Part shown: positions 18,981 through 28,264 of the stretch, in pieces | Layout of the letters: every line of letters starts with the position of its first letter | Position numbering within the stretch: position 1 is the stretch's first letter | Assembly (NCBI RefSeq): GCF_008974185.1 | Contig: NZ_BKZP01000021.1 | Location: 1-58,964, forward strand | DNA length: 58,964 bases | Source of the DNA: Weizmannia acidilactici | Lineage (GTDB): Bacteria; Bacillota; Bacilli; Bacillales; Bacillaceae_C | Direction of reading: 5' to 3' | The notes under the pieces: model-generated | Told to the model about the DNA's origin: nothing | The model's input: the letters and a program-made list of their open reading frames with translations, nothing else | Databases searched by the model: none | Position numbers and translations under genes: made by a program

Positions 18981-19774
18981 GGTGTTATGCCTTCTATTTT
19001 TTTAAAAGTAGCGATAAAGTGGCTCGTATCATTAAATCCGACTGCTTCTGCCACTTCTTTTAAAGAAAGTTCGGAACTTGCGTATAACAGTTTCTTTGCC
19101 TCGCGTATCCGGATATTGATCAAAAAGGCATACGGGCTGACGTTAAACGCTGCCTTGAATAAAGAGGTTAAATATTGGGGGCTCATTTGGGCATAATCCG
19201 CGATTTCCCTTAGGCCGATATTTTCGGAATACATCGTTTCCAGCCATTGTACAATAGACCTCATCCGATCCACGTTTTGAGAACCTTTATTGCGAAACTG
19301 ATTATATTTTTTCAGTAAAATAAGGAAATGGTATAAGTACTCCGAAGAATCCAACCTGGAAAGTTCATTGTCTTTCTTTACCGTATCCAGAATTTTTTCA
19401 ATCGTTTTAGAAAAAGCCAGTTCCGCGCTCTCAATGTACATTGATGAAAAATTGATCTCAAGGGAATTCATGATGGCTTCGGTAACGTCCCCGCCAAAAG
19501 TGATATAGAGCGTCGACCAGTCGCCTTCGTTCGCATAGTATGAATGGGGAGTAAATGGTGTCAAAAGAATGCCTTTTCCCGGGGTTAACAAATATTCCTG
19601 ACCCCCATACGTAAAAACACCTTCACCTTTTACCGTTTGTAGCCAGTGGTAATAAGGATAACCTTCAGGCCTTGCGAAATCCTCTTCCCTCGGGTTATAA
19701 CCGACGCTTTCAATAAATAAAGGAAGCGGTTTTCCTACTGATAAAAAGGTATAGCGCTTTTTCTCCCCATTCAT
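18947..19774 (-). CDS. AraC-family transcriptional regulator, 275 aa
   Basis: N-terminal cupin-type sensing domain (ending near GKGILLTPFTPHSYY) and a C-terminal double helix-turn-helix at about residues 175-272 (LREIADYAQMSPQYLTSLFK, and LKEVAEAVGFNDTSHFIATFKK). It lies 21 bp after the second GH42 gene on the same strand and so is the last gene of the galactoside operon. It probably activates that operon in response to a sugar. Confidence 0.92.
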   Translation of the reverse strand: MNGEKKRYTFLSVGKPLPLFIESVGYNPREEDFARPEGYPYYHWLQTVKGEGVFTYGGQEYLLTPGKGILLTPFTPHSYYANEGDWSTLYITFGGDVTEAIMNSLEINFSSMYIESAELAFSKTIEKILDTVKKDNELSRLDSSEYLYHFLILLKKYNQFRNKGSQNVDRMRSIVQWLETMYSENIGLREIADYAQMSPQYLTSLFKAAFNVSPYAFLINIRIREAKKLLYASSELSLKEVAEAVGFNDTSHFIATFKKIEGITPNKYRHLFNKL

Positions 19775-19795
19775 TCTTCCTGCTCACCTGCCATT

Positions 19796-21883
19796 CTACT
19801 TCTCTATTTTAATGACCGAAACCCCATATGGCTTCAAAACAAATTCGTTCTTCATCCGGTTGCCGGACAACATTTCAACGCCATCAAATCCGGCTGGCAA
19901 TCCCATCTTTACTTCTGCTTCATTAAAATTCATTATAAAAATATATTCGTGATTTTTACCCGTTCTCTTTGAAACACTTACGCCATCCGGAAGTTCAACA
20001 TTCAGCACTTTTTGCAGCTGCAATTTTTCGATTAATATCCGGTAAAAATCATCAAGGCATTTCTGCTCAAAATGGGCAGCCATATAATAGGCTTCGCCAT
20101 GTTTTAATCGTTTTACCGTCAAAGCCGCTCCGCCTTTGTAAAAATCGTTTTCATATTCAGCCAGTACATGGGCTGTTTCCGGGTGAATGATTTCACAATA
20201 ATCTTTGACTTCATACTTACCCTTCAGCGGAAAGTAACCGTTTTTATTCATTATAATTGTATTTTTCTCTTCATCATATAAGGAATCGATTTCTTCCGAC
20301 CAAATTCCCAATAAATTCCGCAACGGTCCAGGACTTCCGCCCAAGAAGCAGAGATCATTTTCATTGACCATTCCGCTCCAATAGGTCATCACCAGGGTAC
20401 CGCCTTTTTTCACAAAAGACTCCAGCCGTTCTGCCGTGCCTGCCCTGACCATGTACAACATCGGGGCAATAATAAGTTTGTAATCATCCAAATGTTTTTC
20501 CGGTGATATCACATCTACAGAAATGCCTTGTTTTCGTAACGATTGATAATGTTCCTGGCAAAGTTGGATATAATCTTTACGACCCAGTTTCAAAGCCTGT
20601 GCATCATCAATGGCCCACTGGTTTTCCCAGTCATAGATTACAGCCGCTTCTGACTGGATCGTTGTCCCGGAAATTTCTGAAATTTCCTCCAAAGCTTTAC
20701 CAACATCTGCTACTTCTTGAAACACACGTGTATGTTCATGACCGGCATGGCTGACAACGGCGCCGTGGAATTTCTCCGGTCCCCCCCGGCTTTTCCGCCA
20801 TTGGAAATACAAATTAGAATCCGCGCCGTGGGCAATGGACTGCAAGGAAGACAGCATATGTATGCCCGGTTTTTTCATTTTATTCACTTGATGCCAATTC
20901 ACAAGGCTCGGCGTATTTTCCATCACGAGAAACGGCTGGTCTTTTTTCATTGAACGGTACAGGTCATGCATAAACCCTACATCCGCAGCCAACTCCGCCG
21001 TTGCCTGCATTGGAATGTGCCAAGCCGGATAAGCATCCCAGGAGACAACATCCACTTCTTTTGCAAACTTATGGTAATCAAGGCCAAGGTAAGGGCCCAT
21101 ATGAGGATAGTCCCCCATAAAGTTTGTTGTAACCGGTATATCCGGTGTGACTTCCCTCAGTGGCGCAATTTCGTTCAAATAAAAATCGATTGTCTGGTCC
21201 GTCACAAAACGTTTCCAATCCAAGTTTTGCGCATGGATGGCATTTTCGCCCTGCGGAGCCGGAGATTGGATTTGTGACCAGTCCGTAAAAGTGTGACTCC
21301 AAAAAGCGGTCCACCATTCATGGTTCAGCCGTTCCAAACTTTGATATTTCTTTTTCAGCCAATTCCGGAACGCTTCCTGGCAAAGGTCACAGTGGCATTC
21401 TCCGCCGTACTCATTGGAGACATGCCACATGATAAGCGCCGGATGATCTTTATATCTCTCAGCAAGCAGCCGATTGATGTTCCGGGTCTTTTCCCGGTAA
21501 ACGGGCGATGTATAGCAATGGTTGTGGCGCTTGCCAAATAAATTCCGTTTCCTATCCGGGCCCACGCGGAGCACCTCTGGATATTTTTGTGCCAGCCACG
21601 CCGGCCTTGCCCCGCTCGGTGTGGCAAGAATCACGTGTGCCCCCTGTGCAGCGAGCCTGTCCATGATGTCATCCAGCCAGCCAAAATTGTATTTTCCTTC
21701 TTCAGGCTCAATCGCACTCCAACCGAAAATATTAAGAGAAAACGTATTGCAATGGGCCAATTGCATCAGGCGGAAATCTTCCGAGAGGATTTCCGGATAA
21801 TCGAGCCATTGTTCAGGGTTGTAATCACCGCCGTGCAAGAAACCTTTCACTTTTTTGCGGACGGTGGAATATCGATTGTTCAT
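19796..21883 (-). CDS. GH42 beta-galactosidase (GanA-like), 695 aa
   Basis: Second family-42 enzyme in the window. FLHGGDYNPEQW opens the barrel; acid/base Glu in WHVSNEYGG (about residue 158), nucleophile Glu in FLVMENTPSLVNW (about 322). Cysteines in GECHCDLC suggest a zinc site. No signal peptide. AAGGAGA before the ATG. Its neighbours are a sugar ABC importer and a GH53 galactanase, the same set as the Bacillus gan operon, so it should cleave imported galacto-oligosaccharides. Confidence 0.94.
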   Translation of the reverse strand: MNNRYSTVRKKVKGFLHGGDYNPEQWLDYPEILSEDFRLMQLAHCNTFSLNIFGWSAIEPEEGKYNFGWLDDIMDRLAAQGAHVILATPSGARPAWLAQKYPEVLRVGPDRKRNLFGKRHNHCYTSPVYREKTRNINRLLAERYKDHPALIMWHVSNEYGGECHCDLCQEAFRNWLKKKYQSLERLNHEWWTAFWSHTFTDWSQIQSPAPQGENAIHAQNLDWKRFVTDQTIDFYLNEIAPLREVTPDIPVTTNFMGDYPHMGPYLGLDYHKFAKEVDVVSWDAYPAWHIPMQATAELAADVGFMHDLYRSMKKDQPFLVMENTPSLVNWHQVNKMKKPGIHMLSSLQSIAHGADSNLYFQWRKSRGGPEKFHGAVVSHAGHEHTRVFQEVADVGKALEEISEISGTTIQSEAAVIYDWENQWAIDDAQALKLGRKDYIQLCQEHYQSLRKQGISVDVISPEKHLDDYKLIIAPMLYMVRAGTAERLESFVKKGGTLVMTYWSGMVNENDLCFLGGSPGPLRNLLGIWSEEIDSLYDEEKNTIIMNKNGYFPLKGKYEVKDYCEIIHPETAHVLAEYENDFYKGGAALTVKRLKHGEAYYMAAHFEQKCLDDFYRILIEKLQLQKVLNVELPDGVSVSKRTGKNHEYIFIMNFNEAEVKMGLPAGFDGVEMLSGNRMKNEFVLKPYGVSVIKIEK

Positions 21884-21913
21884 ATGCGTGTTCTCCTTAA
21901 AAATTTGTGTTTA

Positions 21914-22747
21914 CTACTTGACAGCACTTCCAAGCATTCCCGAAATGAATTGCTTTTGAAGAACTAAAAAGAAAATTATGATTGGAATAGTGGCAATGGT
22001 AATGCCCATCATCACTTGGCCGTAATCGATAATGGATATACCGATTAAACTCGACAAAGCAACTGGGAATGTATACATATCACTGGAGGTCGTAGCAACG
22101 AGCGGCCACATGAAGTTATTCCACTGCATCATGAATAGATAGATGGCAGTGGCAGCCAGTGCCGGTTTCATGGAAGGTAGCACGATCCGAAAAAAAATCC
22201 TCAATTCTCCCGCACCGTCAATCCGTGCCGATTCAATCAGCGCATCCGGAAAAGCAAGGAAATTTTGCCGCATTAAAAAGATCGCAAACGGATAGCAAAG
22301 CTGCGGCACAATCAGTGCAAAGTACGTGTTTAATAGATGCAGTGAGCCCAGCATCCTGAATAAGGGGATTAATGTAGCCTGATAAGGAATCATCATCGAA
22401 AGCATCAGCACGGTAAAGATGATCTTGTCGCCCTTGAACCTGAATTTCGATAACGCGTAAGCAGCAAGTGTACAAACGGTTAAAGACAACAAAACAAACA
22501 TCAGGGAAACAAACAATGAGTTGAACAACACACGGTAAATCCCGATTGAATCATTCAAGTTATGAAGATTTTCCATTAACCGGTTCCCGAACGATAATGT
22601 CGGCGGATTGGTAAACATTTTACTTGTATTATTCGTTGCACCCACTAACATCCAATAGAAAGGAAAAATTGATATAAAGAGCGCAATAATCAAAGGGACA
22701 TATAAACCAATCGTATCTCTGATCCTGCGTATTCTACTGGTCGGCAT
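21914..22747 (-). CDS. Sugar ABC transporter permease, MalG type (GanQ-like), 277 aa
   Basis: Six membrane segments and a MalG-type EAA loop (ALIESARIDGAGELRIFFRIVLPSMKPA). The ATG at 22747 has AGGAG about 10 bases upstream; a TTG at 22753 overlapping the preceding stop is the alternative. It pairs with the permease gene just upstream, which carries a frameshift, so this subunit may have no partner. Confidence 0.88.
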   Translation of the reverse strand: MPTSRIRRIRDTIGLYVPLIIALFISIFPFYWMLVGATNNTSKMFTNPPTLSFGNRLMENLHNLNDSIGIYRVLFNSLFVSLMFVLLSLTVCTLAAYALSKFRFKGDKIIFTVLMLSMMIPYQATLIPLFRMLGSLHLLNTYFALIVPQLCYPFAIFLMRQNFLAFPDALIESARIDGAGELRIFFRIVLPSMKPALAATAIYLFMMQWNNFMWPLVATTSSDMYTFPVALSSLIGISIIDYGQVMMGITIATIPIIIFFLVLQKQFISGMLGSAVK

Positions 22748-22749
22748 CG

Positions 22750-23599
22750 TCAATCATCTCCTGTCACTTTCATCTGAATGTACGACAAAATGCCTACAAT
22801 AATTACGACCACATAGGCAATTGCCGAAGCATATCCGAAATCAAAATATTTGAACCCGTTCTGGTAAATATACAACCCAAGTGTCATCGTGCCGTTCGCC
22901 GGGCCGCCTTTTGTCAAGTTGTAAGGTTCAAAACAATTGAAGCGTTGAGATCGTTGAGATGATGGCTGTAAATAAAATAACCGGCTTTAACTGCGGCACG
23001 GTAATATTGAAAAATTTTCTAATCCTGCCGGCTCCATCAAGTGAAGCTGCTTCGTAAAGTTCTTCCGGAATATTTTGCATAGCCGCAAGATAAATGACCA
23101 TGTTATAGCCTGTCCATCTCCACGTCAAAGCGAGAATAATGGATACCTTTGCCCAAAACGGATCTGTTAACCAAGGGATCTTATGGATTCCGAATAAACC
23201 AAGAAAGTCGTTAATCAAACCGCTGTCCTGCAGCAATATCGAAAACAAAATGGAATACGCAACAAGCGATGTGACAGCCGGCATAAAAAATCCAACCCTG
23301 AAAAATCCGCGCAGTTTAAGCAGCTGGCTGTTTAGAGCCGAAGCGAGGATTAAAGCCAAAATTAACATAATCGGCACTTGGATAATTAGAATAATAAACG
23401 TGTTATACAATGCCTTTAAAAATACAGAATCATGGAATAATCTGATATAGTTTGCAAAACCGGCAAAAACATATCTCCCTCCATCCATTTTTTGAAAGCT
23501 GAGAAGCAGGGAGGAAATAATCGGGTATATCGTAAAACATAAAAACAATATAACTGCCGGGGCGACAAACCAATACGGAATCATTTTACTTCTGCTCAA
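22750..23599 (-). pseudogene. Frameshifted sugar ABC permease, MalF type (GanP-like)
   Basis: The open frame stops early with STISTLQLF then TGA at 22928. A one-frame change just there (about 22930) restores the rest of the protein: EPYNLTKGGPANGTMTLGLYIY and AIAYVVVIIVGILSYIQMK to a TGA at 22750-22752. The family normally reads LQLFDEPYNLT, so two bases (GA of the Asp codon) seem to be lost in TTGTTTTGAACC. Without the last membrane helix the permease should not work. A real mutation or a base-call error are both possible. Start is a TTG or GTG behind GAGGTGG. Confidence 0.8.
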
Positions 23600-23664
23600 T
23601 TTACCCACCTCACTAAGAAACAGCAGATAACAAGAACTTCTCGTTATCTGCTATCGGTTTCCGT

Positions 23665-24936
23665 TTACTGCACGTGGTTTTCAACACGTTTCTTCGCGGC
23701 ATTTACAGACGTTTTCACATCTTTGCCTCTGACAATTTCCGCCTGCATGTTAATGGCTTCGTCCCGTCCTACAGCATCATTAGCCGTATATAATACGGAA
23801 GGAATTTTCTTCATTTCACCAGAGAAGAACGTCCATACTTTTTGGTTGCCAAAATATTTTTCAGGCTGTGTGAATAAGCTTGATTTATAAACCGGCAGAT
23901 AGCTCGGGAATAAGCCGCCCTTCATTGCTAATTCCTGCGCATTGTAATTGGTTGTGAAATATTTCAGGAAATTATAAGTAGCATCGATATTTTTGCTTGA
24001 TTTCGAGATGACGAAGGAACTTCCGCCCTGGTTCGCTGATCGGCTTCCGCCTTCTTCAAAGGCAGGCAGATTCATGACTCTCCATTTTCCGGACAACTTC
24101 GGCATTTGCTGTTCCAATGTTCCAACCAGCCATGCACCGGCAATCGCTGTTGCAGTCTTGCTGTTCTGCAGCGAAGATACCCACGCGTTCCAGCCGGATG
24201 CGCCTAACAAAATTTTATTGTTTGCCATATCCTGCAAAAGCTGGGCAGCCTTGATCGATTCCGATGTCCCTAAATTGGCATTCCCGTTTTTGTCAAAATA
24301 TCCCAACCCTTGCTGGCTCAATAAAATTGTGTATACGGTAATATCTGTGTTGTCATAGCTTAGCATGTCCACGCCCGTTTTTGCCTTGATTGTTTTACCG
24401 GCTTCAATATAATCGTCCCAAGTTTTAATGCTGTTTGGATCCACGCCGGCTTTTTCAAAAATATCCTGACGGTAGAACAAACCGACCGGACCCGCATCAA
24501 AAGGAAGCGCATAAAGGTCGCCTTTATAGGTTACACTGTCCAGTTTATATTTTGGAAAATCCTTCGCGTACTTTTTCTCAAATCCTTTACTTGAAATGTT
24601 CACGAAAGCGTTCGGAAATTTTTCAAGGTAACCGTTAATGCCGTCATCTACCAAAAGTGCCGCATCCGGAAGCCCCTGCCCCTGCGCCTGCAGTCCGGTG
24701 GTAAATTTTGAACGGATGTCATCATTTGCCATTTCTACAACTTTAACATTAAAATTCGGATGGTCTTTCTTATACGTTGCAGCCGCTTTTTTCAGCAGCG
24801 GGACGTTAATGTTCGTTGCCCAAATCGTAATGGTAGTATTTTTGCCGCCGCTTGAACTACTGCTGCCGCATCCTGAAAGCGCCAACACAAGGATGCACAT
24901 GAAACTGGCTAAAATTGCGATCGATTTCTTCACCAT
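23665..24936 (-). CDS. Sugar-binding lipoprotein of an ABC importer (GanS-like), 423 aa
   Basis: Signal peptide with lipobox ALSGC at about residue 23, then a Ser/Gly linker, so it is membrane-anchored outside. It has the MalE-type solute-binding fold (TITIWATNINVPLLKKAAATY; later TWDDYIEAGKTIK and WRVMNLPAFEEGGS). The first gene of the operon: binding protein, MalF (broken), MalG, GH42, AraC. GGAGG is 5 bases before the chosen second ATG. No ATPase gene is present, so it would rely on a shared MsmX-type ATPase. Confidence 0.92.
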   Translation of the reverse strand: MVKKSIAILASFMCILVLALSGCGSSSSSGGKNTTITIWATNINVPLLKKAAATYKKDHPNFNVKVVEMANDDIRSKFTTGLQAQGQGLPDAALLVDDGINGYLEKFPNAFVNISSKGFEKKYAKDFPKYKLDSVTYKGDLYALPFDAGPVGLFYRQDIFEKAGVDPNSIKTWDDYIEAGKTIKAKTGVDMLSYDNTDITVYTILLSQQGLGYFDKNGNANLGTSESIKAAQLLQDMANNKILLGASGWNAWVSSLQNSKTATAIAGAWLVGTLEQQMPKLSGKWRVMNLPAFEEGGSRSANQGGSSFVISKSSKNIDATYNFLKYFTTNYNAQELAMKGGLFPSYLPVYKSSLFTQPEKYFGNQKVWTFFSGEMKKIPSVLYTANDAVGRDEAINMQAEIVRGKDVKTSVNAAKKRVENHVQ

Positions 24937-25021
24937 CATTTCCTCCTATTCTTTTTAAAAATATAAAAACCTTAAACAAAATAACTGCTGCAGCCGATGG
25001 GGCTCTCTTCGCTACACATCG

Positions 25022-25050
25022 ATTATAAAACGTTTTCATATTCATTTGAA
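25022..25050 (-). promoter_or_regulatory. Promoter of the galactoside ABC operon with cre-like site
   Basis: Minus-strand TATAAT (25027-25022) with a weak TTCAAA 17 bp upstream. TGAAAACGTTTTAT (25038-25025) overlaps the -10 box and matches the cre consensus at 12 of 14 positions. The GH53 gene has the same layout at 26395. Confidence 0.5.
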
Positions 25051-25124
25051 TATAATAATCAACCAAAAAAATATAAAAATATTAAACTTGGCTATTTTTT
25101 TGATATTCTTATATTCATACATAG

Positions 25125-25154
25125 AAAAAGGGCTGCCGCTTTTGCAGCAACCCC
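25125..25154 (-). terminator. Terminator after the GH53 pseudogene
   Basis: GCTGC/GCAGC stem extended by GG/CC with a small bulge, followed by five T on the minus strand. It separates the galactanase transcript from the binding-protein operon. Confidence 0.65.
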
Positions 25155-25169
25155 GGAAACGAATCTACA

Positions 25170-26350
25170 TTAATTACGTTTTACAATAATTGGCCGGTTT
25201 TCCTTAAATACGTTCAAAGACGGCAGCGCATTGCCATTAAAATCAAATAAGGCTTGATTCTCCCATCCGTCTCCGCCGCCGGAAATCCACCCGGCACCAG
25301 GAACCGGTATCCAGGCCGGTTCCCAATAAAAGAAGCCCAACCCGCGCTCGTCCGGAACACTATAAATAGTTTTCATTAAGTCTTTCAGGAATTTTGCCTG
25401 GCCCTGCACAGACACATCACAACCTTCAACGGCATCACTTGCAATAAACACATTCGGCTCATTGTCCGCCTCCTGCAAAGTGTAGGCATAAGCTGTTTCC
25501 GCGATGACGACGTCTTTATTGTATCTTTGGCTGATATCGTTCATATTGTTTTGCAAATCGGCAAGTGCACCATTCCAATACGGGTAATAGGAAAGCCCAA
25601 TGACGTCAAACGGCACTCCCCTAGCCGCGAGTTGATCAAAAAACCAACGCGATTTGCTGTTGTCTCCCCCGCCATCAATATGCATCATGATTTTAACATA
25701 TTTCGGGTCAATCTGGTCATAAACACCTTGGACACCTGCTTTTAACAATACTGCAAGTTTGTCAAAATCGCCCGATCCTTCTCCCCATGTCTTGCCATCC
25801 GGCCAGAGGATTCCGCTTGTTATTTCATTTCCAATTTGAACCATATCCGGTGCAGCACCGGCTTCTTTCAATGCCCTACTACTTTGCTCGTATAATCACG
25901 AACCGCAGCAGTTAATTGGTCAAAATTCAAGTTTTTCCAGGCTGCCGGCTTGCTCTGTTTTCCCGGATCAGCCCAAAAGTCAGAGTAATGGATATCGAAG
26001 CAAAAACTTAAATCCCCTTGTCTTTTCCCTTTTTGCAACTGCGATCGTATTGGACAAATCATTGTAACCGTTAGCCTGCACAGGGTTATACCACAGTCTG
26101 AGGCGGATATAATTCACCCCGTGTTTCTTTAAGATCTTCAGCAATCTTCCTGCTTTCCATAGTCATAATATTTGCCGCCGTGGTCTTCAATTGCTTTTAA
26201 TGTAGAAATATCTGCCCCTTTGATAAAAGTCTCTTTCAGCGTTTCCTTATTAGATTTCGCATAGGAATCACCGGAATTGGAGAACCATGCGCCCGCCATC
26301 ACAACCAGAACCGTTATTACAGCATCCACAGAATTTAACATTTTCCCCAT
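25170..26350 (-). pseudogene. Broken GH53 arabinogalactan endo-beta-1,4-galactanase
   Basis: The joined frames give a secreted family-53 galactanase: a signal peptide, ETFIKGADISTLKAIEDHGGKYYD, then KILKKHGVNYIRLRLWYNP, FHYSDFWADPGKQ-like residues, DMVQIGNEITSGILWP with the acid/base Glu, and DVVIAETAYAYT with the nucleophile Glu. The frame breaks in the GKQED/LLKIL stretch (near 26150), near FKFLL/HYSDFW (about 26005) and at SKVVG/ALKEAG (about 25870). Three independent breaks make sequencing error less likely. In the gan system this enzyme trims galactan outside the cell to feed the importer. Confidence 0.88.
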
Positions 26351-26394
26351 CAGTCTATCCCCCTTATTTTTCTGGTACCTTATCGGTTCAAACT

Positions 26395-26408
26395 ATAGAG
26401 CGTTTTCA
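26395..26408 (-). promoter_or_regulatory. cre-like site at the GH53 promoter
   Basis: Minus-strand TGAAAACGCTCTAT, 12 of 14 cre positions, overlapping a TATAGT -10-like box (26397-26392). Nearly the same sequence and geometry as the galactoside operon promoter. Confidence 0.45.
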
Positions 26409-26461
26409 TTTTACTGAATATATAAAAACATCATTTGGGGATATGAAGATATGAAAATAAA

Positions 26462-26503
26462 AAAGAGGACTGCAATGTTTCAACATGTTAAGTAGTCCTC
26501 TTT
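26462..26503 (-). terminator. Terminator of a decayed minus-strand gene
   Basis: AAAGAGGACT (26462-26471) pairs perfectly with AGTCCTCTTT (26494-26503); T-rich on the minus strand after the stem. Confidence 0.6.
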
Positions 26504-26690
26504 AACATATTTCTTTATTTAAGTCCAATACCTTTTCGAATGTAAGAATAATTTTTTCATGGGAGGTGCTGTATATAAACTTATCCCCTTTAGATTTCAG
26601 CAATTCATTTGTCGTATCTTTTTCTGTCATTGTCCCATTGAGTGCTACTCCTTCAATGATTTCTTGCCCCGTTCCCCATCATTGATGATA
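26502..26690 (-). pseudogene. Possible C-terminal remnant of an unknown gene
   Basis: A minus-strand frame reads GQEIIEGVALNGTMTEKDT, then NELLKSKGDKFIYSTSHEKI and ends TAA at 26502-26504 within the terminator stem. It is closed upstream by stops and has no start. The gene-like end plus a good terminator suggest a truncated gene; family not recognised. The rest of 26691-26874 shows nothing else. Confidence 0.35.
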
Positions 26691-26874
26691 ATGCTATTAA
26701 CTTAACAAAATTCGGATACCTGCCCTTATTCCGGCCATTTCATACTAGATCTATCCTTGTATTGAGTTTTGTTAAACAACAGAAATAATCCATTTAATCT
26801 CGGCAAGTGCTCTTATTCTCTTTGACTCCAGATCTTTGAACCAGATAAAATCATATCTCTTTTCCTACTATAAG

Positions 26875-26896
26875 AAAAAGGGAAGCTCTCCCCTAT
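26875..26896 (-). terminator. Weak terminator of the dehydrogenase gene
   Basis: Short GGGA/TCCC-centred hairpin with five T following on the minus strand, 35 bp after the stop. Confidence 0.4.
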
Positions 26897-26930
26897 TAAA
26901 ATACATCCTGATCCGACAAGATAACCACGC

Positions 26931-27989
26931 TCACTTCTCCAAAATCCTCCCGCAGACCGCTTCCGTTACTTCAGCCGTTGTAGCCGTCCCGCCGATGTCC
27001 GGCGTCTTAATGCCTTTTGCAATCACCCATTCGACAGCCTCCAATATTTTTCCACCCAGTTCTGTTTCGCCGAAATGGTCGAGCATCATCTTTGCCGTCC
27101 AAATCTGCCCGATCGGGTTGGCGATGCCCTTTCCGGCGATGTCCGGCGCCGAGCCGTGGACCGGTTCAAACATCGATGGGTATTTTCCGTTCAGATTAAT
27201 ATTTGCTGACGGGGCAATACCGATACTACCCATGATCGCACCACCGATGTCTGTTAAAATATCACCGAACAAATTGCTTGCGACAATCACATCAAACAAT
27301 TCCGGCTTAATCACAAGAAACGCGGACAGGGCATCAATATGCGTACTGTTTACGGCGACATCGGGATAATCCGCTTTCAATTCGTTAAACACTTCATCCC
27401 AAAACGGCATGGTGTGGAAAATGCCGTTTGATTTCGTTGCGCTTGTCAGACGCCGGTTGCGTTTTTGCGCAAGCTCAAAAGCATAGCGCATCGCCCGCTC
27501 GGTACCTTTTCTCGTAAAAATGGCGTTTTGAATCGCGATTTCATCTTCGCCTTTATGAATCCTGCCGCCGACTTCGCTGTACTCGCCCTCGCTGTTTTCC
27601 CGTACAACGACAAAATCAAAATTTTTCGGATCGGCAAGCGGCGAGTTTAACCCTTTGAAATACTTTGCCGGCCGGATGTTGAGCACCTGCTCAAACCCGC
27701 GCCGGATTTTTAGCAGCAGCCCCCACAACGACACATGATCCTCCACCAGCCGCGGATTGCCGACTGCCCCGAGAAAAACGGCCTCGTAATCTTTTAAAAT
27801 TTCAAGCCCGTCATCCGGCATCATCTTTCCGTGTTCGATGTAAAAATCGCAACTCCACGGGAACTCGGTAAACTCAAATTTGATCCCGCCATGCAGTTCC
27901 GCCGCCGTGTGCAACACCTTGACCGCAGCAGGTACAACCTCTTTTCCAATCCCATCCCCGGGAATGACGGCGATGTGGTATGTTTTCAT
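26931..27989 (-). CDS. Tartrate/D-malate-type dehydrogenase (YcsA-like), 352 aa
   Basis: A beta-decarboxylating dehydrogenase of the isocitrate/3-isopropylmalate family, NAD- and metal-dependent. Opening IPGDGIGKEVV, the LLKIRRGFEQVLNIRPAKYF arginine region, VVRENSEGEYSEVGG, ATKSNGIFH with the catalytic Lys, and the metal-binding Asp in VASNLFGDILTDIGG followed by FEPVHGSAPDIAGKG. The RRGF... and GEYSE... wording fits the tartrate dehydrogenase/D-malate dehydrogenase branch (YcsA, YeaU) better than LeuB. GGAGGG precedes the ATG. Single gene; no tartrate transporter beside it. Substrate is inference. Confidence 0.88.
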   Translation of the reverse strand: MKTYHIAVIPGDGIGKEVVPAAVKVLHTAAELHGGIKFEFTEFPWSCDFYIEHGKMMPDDGLEILKDYEAVFLGAVGNPRLVEDHVSLWGLLLKIRRGFEQVLNIRPAKYFKGLNSPLADPKNFDFVVVRENSEGEYSEVGGRIHKGEDEIAIQNAIFTRKGTERAMRYAFELAQKRNRRLTSATKSNGIFHTMPFWDEVFNELKADYPDVAVNSTHIDALSAFLVIKPELFDVIVASNLFGDILTDIGGAIMGSIGIAPSANINLNGKYPSMFEPVHGSAPDIAGKGIANPIGQIWTAKMMLDHFGETELGGKILEAVEWVIAKGIKTPDIGGTATTAEVTEAVCGRILEK

Positions 27990-28234
27990 AAAGATTCCCT
28001 CCGTAAAAGCGCTGTCATCCCTATCATTTTAACATAATTAATTGGTCAACCACCTATCGAAATCAACCTTATTTACTATTTTAAGGAAGCAATAAAGGGG
28101 TAAGATAAACATAATGATCAATTTAGGAAACACTTATGGAATTTTTTAACGGGTTATTACTTAATCTTATGTTTTGGACACTTGTGACCATTGTAATAAA
28201 AGCCGTGATTCACTAGGATTAGTCTTCCTATATC

Positions 28235-28258
28235 AAAAACCCATGCCCCCAGCATGGA
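28235..28258 (-). terminator. Terminator of the MFS exporter gene
   Basis: CCATGC/GCATGG stem with a CCCCA loop, followed on the minus strand by TTTTT. Confidence 0.75.
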
Positions 28259-28264
28259 TTTTAA

